Source: Xanthomonas hyacinthi (GTDB lineage Bacteria > Pseudomonadota > Gammaproteobacteria > Xanthomonadales > Xanthomonadaceae). Taken from it: a stretch of DNA of 64,000 nt. A model generated the notes under the pieces. It did not search any database. It was not told the origin of the DNA and saw only the letters and a program-made list of their open reading frames with translations. Of this stretch, positions 60,352 through 64,000 are shown piece by piece (the stretch's first letter is position 1; each line of letters starts with the position of its first letter). The DNA lies in assembly GCF_009769165.1 (NCBI RefSeq), contig NZ_CP043476.1:4471001-4535000 (forward strand), written 5' to 3'. A program made the position numbers and the translations under genes.

Positions 60352-60885
60352 ATGAATCAACAGACCGTACGAGTCCGCGCACGCCGCTGGCGGATGTTGC
60401 GTGCTTGTAGCGCTGCGTTAGGGCTGGTTGCGCTGCTATCTGCTGCCCCCCTGGCCTACGCGGACTCCGATGCCGCAACAGCGCACGCATGGCAAGTAGT
60501 ACAGCGCTACCTCGCCGCCTGGAACGCCCACGATGTCGCGGCAGCCAACCGGGTACTCGCGCCCAGCGTCACGTATTTCAACACCAGCGTCGGAATGGAG
60601 AGCCAAGGCCCCGACGTTATTGCGGGACTGCAGGACCGCTTGCTTCGCCTGATGCCCGACCTGCGCTGGCAGATCGTGGGCGAACCCGTCATCACGGATG
60701 ACGGCGTTGCCTTCGAGTGGGAGGTGACCGGCAATGCCCGCCTCCTGGCCGAAACCGCTCATCCATCGCTTACGCGGCCGGTGCGATTGCGGGGTGCCAG
60801 CTTCGCTCGCGTCGAACACGGCCGCATCGTTTATCTCGCGGACTACTACAACGGACTGTCCATGCAAAAACAGTTGGCGCCCTGA
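60352..60885 (+). CDS. Secreted NTF2-like (SnoaL/DUF4440-type) protein
   Basis: 177 residues from ATG 60352, preceded by AAGGGGAG. Twin-Arg-free signal peptide with hydrophobic core (ACSAALGLVALLSAAPLAYA) and likely cleavage after AYA. The mature part has the NTF2-like cone fold signature (VVQRYLAAWNAHDVAAANRVLAP cut here to WNAHDVAAANRVLAP) and a YLADYYNGLSM end. Periplasmic; ligand unknown. The receptor gene begins 35 bases downstream, so they are likely co-transcribed. Confidence 0.8.
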   Translation: MNQQTVRVRARRWRMLRACSAALGLVALLSAAPLAYADSDAATAHAWQVVQRYLAAWNAHDVAAANRVLAPSVTYFNTSVGMESQGPDVIAGLQDRLLRLMPDLRWQIVGEPVITDDGVAFEWEVTGNARLLAETAHPSLTRPVRLRGASFARVEHGRIVYLADYYNGLSMQKQLAP

Positions 60886-60920
60886 CCGCGTTCCGATCAC
60901 TTACTTGCAAGGACATGTGC

Positions 60921-62913
60921 ATGACTGACTCTTTGATCCGCCGCGGCCGCGCCAGGTATTCGGCCACGTCTCATCCACTCCGCTATTCCCCGCTCGCCGC
61001 AGCATTGGCGATGGCGTTGTCAGCACCGATGCCGGCACTGGCGCAACAGCGCGCCGATGAGCAGGGCACCACAGGCACGCCTTCGATCATGCTGCCGGTG
61101 GTTACGGTCACCGGGACTGCCGTAACCCCCACCACCGAAGGCACCCATTCCTACACCACCGATCAAACCACGGCCGCTACCGGACTGCCGATGTCCCTGC
61201 GCGATACGCCCCAAGCGGTGAGCGTCGTCACCCGGCAGCGCATGGACGACCAACAGATGAACTCCATCACGGACGTGCTGCGCAACAGCACAGGCATCTC
61301 GTCCTATTCTTTGGACGGCGACGGAGGCCGGGTGTCGTTCTACGCTCGTGGATTCGAGATCACGAACTTCCAGTACGACTGGTATCCCCACATCTGCTCT
61401 GCCCAATACCTTCGTGCCCGGTGAGGGCATTCAAGACTCTGCGTTCTATGACCGTGTTGAAATTGTTCGTGGTGCAACTGGATTACTCAGCGGCGCGGGG
61501 AATCCGTCTGCATCGATCAACCTGATCCGTAAGCGGCCCACGCAGGACTTTTCTGCCTCGGCATCCGTGAGCGCGGGTTCCTGGGACAACTACCGTGGTG
61601 TTTTTGATGTCTCTACACCGCTGACGGGTGACGGACGTATTCGTGGTCGCATCGTGGCCGTTGACCAGGATTCGCGTTCCTTCCTGGACCATTACAAGAT
61701 CAAGCGCCAATCGCTTTACGGCATCATCGACACTGACCTTACTTCCAGCACAACACTTTCCATCGGCTATCAATATTCACACGCCGATCCCAACGGGATG
61801 CCCTGGGGTGGTCAGCCGCTTTTCTACAGCAATGGCTCGCCCGCCCATTGGCCGCGTTCGACCAACCTGGCGGCAGACTGGAGTACCTGGGACAGTACGG
61901 TGAAGACCGCCTTTGTCGATCTGGAGCAGAGATTCGATAACGGCTGGAAACTGCGAACCGAGTTGAGTCAGAAGCGGGCAAACGCTGACTCCAGATTCCT
62001 GTCTGGGCTGGGGTATCCAAATCAGGTGACGGGACAAGGGTTGATTCCGGTCACCACCCGCGGGATTCTCGATACACGGCAAGACAGCGCCGATGTCATG
62101 GCATCCGGTCCGTTCCAGCTCTTTGGTCGACAGCACGAGTTGGTTGTTGGAGCGATGACCTCGAAACATACATCGGACGATCGTGAAACCGGCTTCCTCT
62201 TCCCACACACGCCCATTGGAAATTTCTATAACTGGAGCGGAAGTTATCCTGAACCTGATTTCGACTCCGCCCGGTATGCCTTGACCCAAACGCGCGTCAA
62301 ACAAAGCGGGGTCTACAGTGCTGCACGGTTCTCTCTGGCCGATCCTATCAAGTTGATCGTGGGTGGCCGATTCAGCAACTACGAGGTGGATCAAGAGACG
62401 GGGGCGAAGGCGTTCCATTACAAGAAAACGGCAAAGTTCATCCCTTACGTCGGACTGGTGTATGACATCAACGACACATACTCTGCTTACGCCAGCTATA
62501 CGGAAATATTCAACCCGCAGACGTCGCGCGACAAGAATGGCGACGTGCTCGCGCCAACATCGGGAAAAAACACCGAAGTGGGTATCAAAGGCGAATATCT
62601 GAACGGCAAGCTCAACGCGTCGATCGCACTGTTCGAAGCAAAACTCGACAACGTCGCGCAAATTGATGCCGGACACCTTCTGCCCGATGGGACACAAGCC
62701 TACTACGCAGCCAGTGGAACCAAGTCGAAGGGGGTTGATTTTGACTTGCAAGGCGAATTAGCGAGCGGATGGAATTTATACGCAGGCGTATCTCACTTCA
62801 CGGCCTCCAATGGAGATGGCAGTCGCATGAGTAGTCAGATTCCAAGGACGACAGCTCGTCTGTACGGCGAGCCGAGAAGCGTCATGGTGGCATTCAACTA
62901 CAAGTTGCAGTGA
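60921..62913 (+). pseudogene. TonB-dependent ferric-siderophore receptor (FpvA/FhuE-like), two lesions
   Basis: ATG 60921 (AAGGA 7 bases upstream) encodes a signal peptide ending PALAQQ, a plug domain (SLRDTPQAVSVVTRQRMDDQQ, YARGFEITNFQYD). At 61380 an extra base throws the frame; the expected GIPTSALPNTFVPGEGIQDS continues in the next frame with VEIVRGATGLLSGAGNPSAS and the beta-barrel. Near 62855 the sequence jumps from RTTARL to YGEPRSVMVAFNYKLQ, the normal last strand. Roughly 100 or more barrel residues that usually lie between are missing, in frame. Both lesions together make it non-functional. Confidence 0.85.
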
Positions 62914-63053
62914 CACGACCTACTGGCGAGCTTGTGATGTGCGGCCTGCAGAGTCCATGCCTAGCGTCGTTACGGGTGATGACGGGCTGTTGTGCTGCTC
63001 TTGCGAGATGTCATCACTTTGAGATGGCATGCTTGGTACAAATAGCTTAATAT

Positions 63054-63074
63054 AAGTGATGATCATTATCATAT
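63054..63074 (+). promoter_or_regulatory. Fur-box-like operator before the MFS gene
   Basis: AAGTGATGATCATTATCATAT: the right half (ATCATTATC) matches the Fur consensus GATAATGATAATCATTATC perfectly and the left half partly. It ends 9 bases before the MFS start codon, covering the expected promoter/ribosome-site area. Suggests iron repression of the transporter. Confidence 0.6.
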
Positions 63075-63083
63075 AGGGGTCGT

Positions 63084-64000
63084 ATGGACCATTCAATTGC
63101 ACCCAACCCCGGGGATGAGCCGATGCCCTCTGGGGCCTTCACACTCAAGCCGCTGCTCGTCGCCAACATGGCGTGCACCATGACCATGATGGCCTTCGTC
63201 GCTATCGTGGGGCCCATCGCGCGGCAGTTGCATCTGGCCGCATGGCAAGCGGGCGCTGCGGTGACCGTCGGCGGGGTTCTGTGGATGTTGCTTTCGCGGC
63301 CCTGGGGCGCGGCAAGCGACCGGCGTGGCCGCCGTACGGTCTTATTGATCGGCGTGGGCGGCTTTGCTCTGTCGTATTGGATGATGTGTGCGGTGTTGGT
63401 GGCGTCGATGCAAGTCCTGCCTGCTGCCACGCTGGTGTTCGTGGGTCTGCTGGTGACGCGCGGTGCCATCGGCGCGTTCTACGCGGCCATTCCCTCAACG
63501 GGGCAAGCGCTCGTGGCGGACTTTGTCCCCGCAGGCGAGCGAGCGGCTGCCATGGCCTCGCTGGGCGCAGCCAATGCCGTAGGCATGGTGTTGGGCCCCG
63601 CCCTGGCTGCCGCATTGGCGCAGTACGGCCTGAGCCTCCCGCTCTACGCGATGGCAATACTCCCTGCCATCGCTTGGCTGGTACTCTGGAAAGCGCTCCC
63701 TCGGCAGGAGCACCATGCGCCGACACAGACCACTGCCTTGGGTTTGGGGGATAAGCGCTTGCGTCGCCCGATGGTCGTGGGATTCATCGCCATGTTCTGT
63801 GTGGCGGTCGCGCAGATCACCGTGGGATTTTTTGCGATCGACCGGTTGCAATTGGCCTCTGGCGCGGCCGCCCGTGCGGCGGGCATCGCACTGACCAGCG
63901 TGGGCGTCGGCCTGATTGCTTCACAGTTGGTGGTGCGCAAGCTCGACTGGTCACCACTGCGATTGATCCGCACGGGTGCCGTCGTATCCGCCGTCGGATT
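63084..64000 (+). CDS. MFS transporter, possible siderophore exporter (runs off right edge)
   Basis: ATG 63084 with AGGGG upstream; open to the window end (305 codons seen). Major facilitator helices begin at LLVANMACTMTMMAFVAIVG; the helix 2-3 loop shows motif A (RPWGAASDRRGRRTVLLIG), and motif C-like GAANAVGMVLGPALAAAL lies in helix 5. The location after a ferric-siderophore receptor and a Fur-like box suggests siderophore export or uptake; sequence alone does not tell the substrate. Carboxy terminus not in view. Confidence 0.82.
   Translation, partial: MDHSIAPNPGDEPMPSGAFTLKPLLVANMACTMTMMAFVAIVGPIARQLHLAAWQAGAAVTVGGVLWMLLSRPWGAASDRRGRRTVLLIGVGGFALSYWMMCAVLVASMQVLPAATLVFVGLLVTRGAIGAFYAAIPSTGQALVADFVPAGERAAAMASLGAANAVGMVLGPALAAALAQYGLSLPLYAMAILPAIAWLVLWKALPRQEHHAPTQTTALGLGDKRLRRPMVVGFIAMFCVAVAQITVGFFAIDRLQLASGAAARAAGIALTSVGVGLIASQLVVRKLDWSPLRLIRTGAVVSAVG

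Overview
The window reads as an accessory region of a high-GC Gammaproteobacterium, most likely a plant-associated Xanthomonas. Main reasons: two genes share the type III effector amino terminus MGLCASKPS (an N-myristoylation context known from XopE and XopJ). Both are preceded by a plant-inducible-promoter (PIP) box in the HrpX format TTCGB-N15-TTCGB with a -10 box exactly 30 nt downstream. Around them lie Tn3-family transposase genes with a tnpS/tnpT resolution pair, the type of transposon (TnXax1-like) known to carry effectors in Xanthomonas. No rRNA, tRNA or CRISPR array was seen.

Layout. (1) 1-13.3 kb: a decayed Tn3-type region with two tnpA copies (one split in two, one internally deleted), tnpS, a frameshifted tnpT, an apparently intact xopE-family gene and a broken xopJ. 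A remnant of a type I secretion locus (5'-truncated hlyD, lipoprotein gene, start of a large secreted protein) lies between the two halves of the first tnpA. (2) 13.5-26.9 kb: a complete type I secretion and toxin locus: hlyB, hlyD, a lipoprotein gene and a 2,998-residue RTX protein with an amino-terminal class 3 lipase domain. hlyB and hlyD are joined in one frame through a run of nine G. (3) 27.0-33.7 kb: a four-gene Wadjet (JetABCD) anti-plasmid defence operon. (4) 34.0-38.1 kb: a propeller-like fragment, a complete IS3-family element with a 3-bp target duplication, an epoxide-hydrolase-like gene and a divergent LysR regulator. (5) 38.1-50.4 kb, all minus strand: a mating-pair-formation and coupling-protein module, traG-copG-trbBCDEJKLFGI-DUF2274, as found in Tn4371-like integrative conjugative elements; no relaxase or integrase is in view. 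(6) 50.6-59.1 kb: an entry-exclusion-type lipoprotein, frameshifted LysR and MFS genes, an XRE regulator, and an AaeXAB/FUSC-type efflux operon in which aaeA and the outer-membrane factor gene are fused by a deletion. (7) 59.2-64 kb: a LysR regulator, an NTF2-like secreted protein, a doubly broken TonB-dependent siderophore receptor, and an MFS transporter behind a Fur-like operator that runs off the right edge.

The most interesting candidate system is the type I secretion locus. Two copies have the same order (hlyD, lipoprotein, large secreted protein), with near-identical hlyD genes but unrelated lipoproteins and unrelated toxin amino termini. This is the pattern expected of a polymorphic toxin system with swappable toxin/immunity pairs behind a common exporter. 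Many genes in the window carry single-base or deletion lesions. Some sit in homopolymers and could be sequencing errors; others, such as the xopJ start-codon loss and the aaeA/OMF and TonB-receptor deletions, look like real decay.
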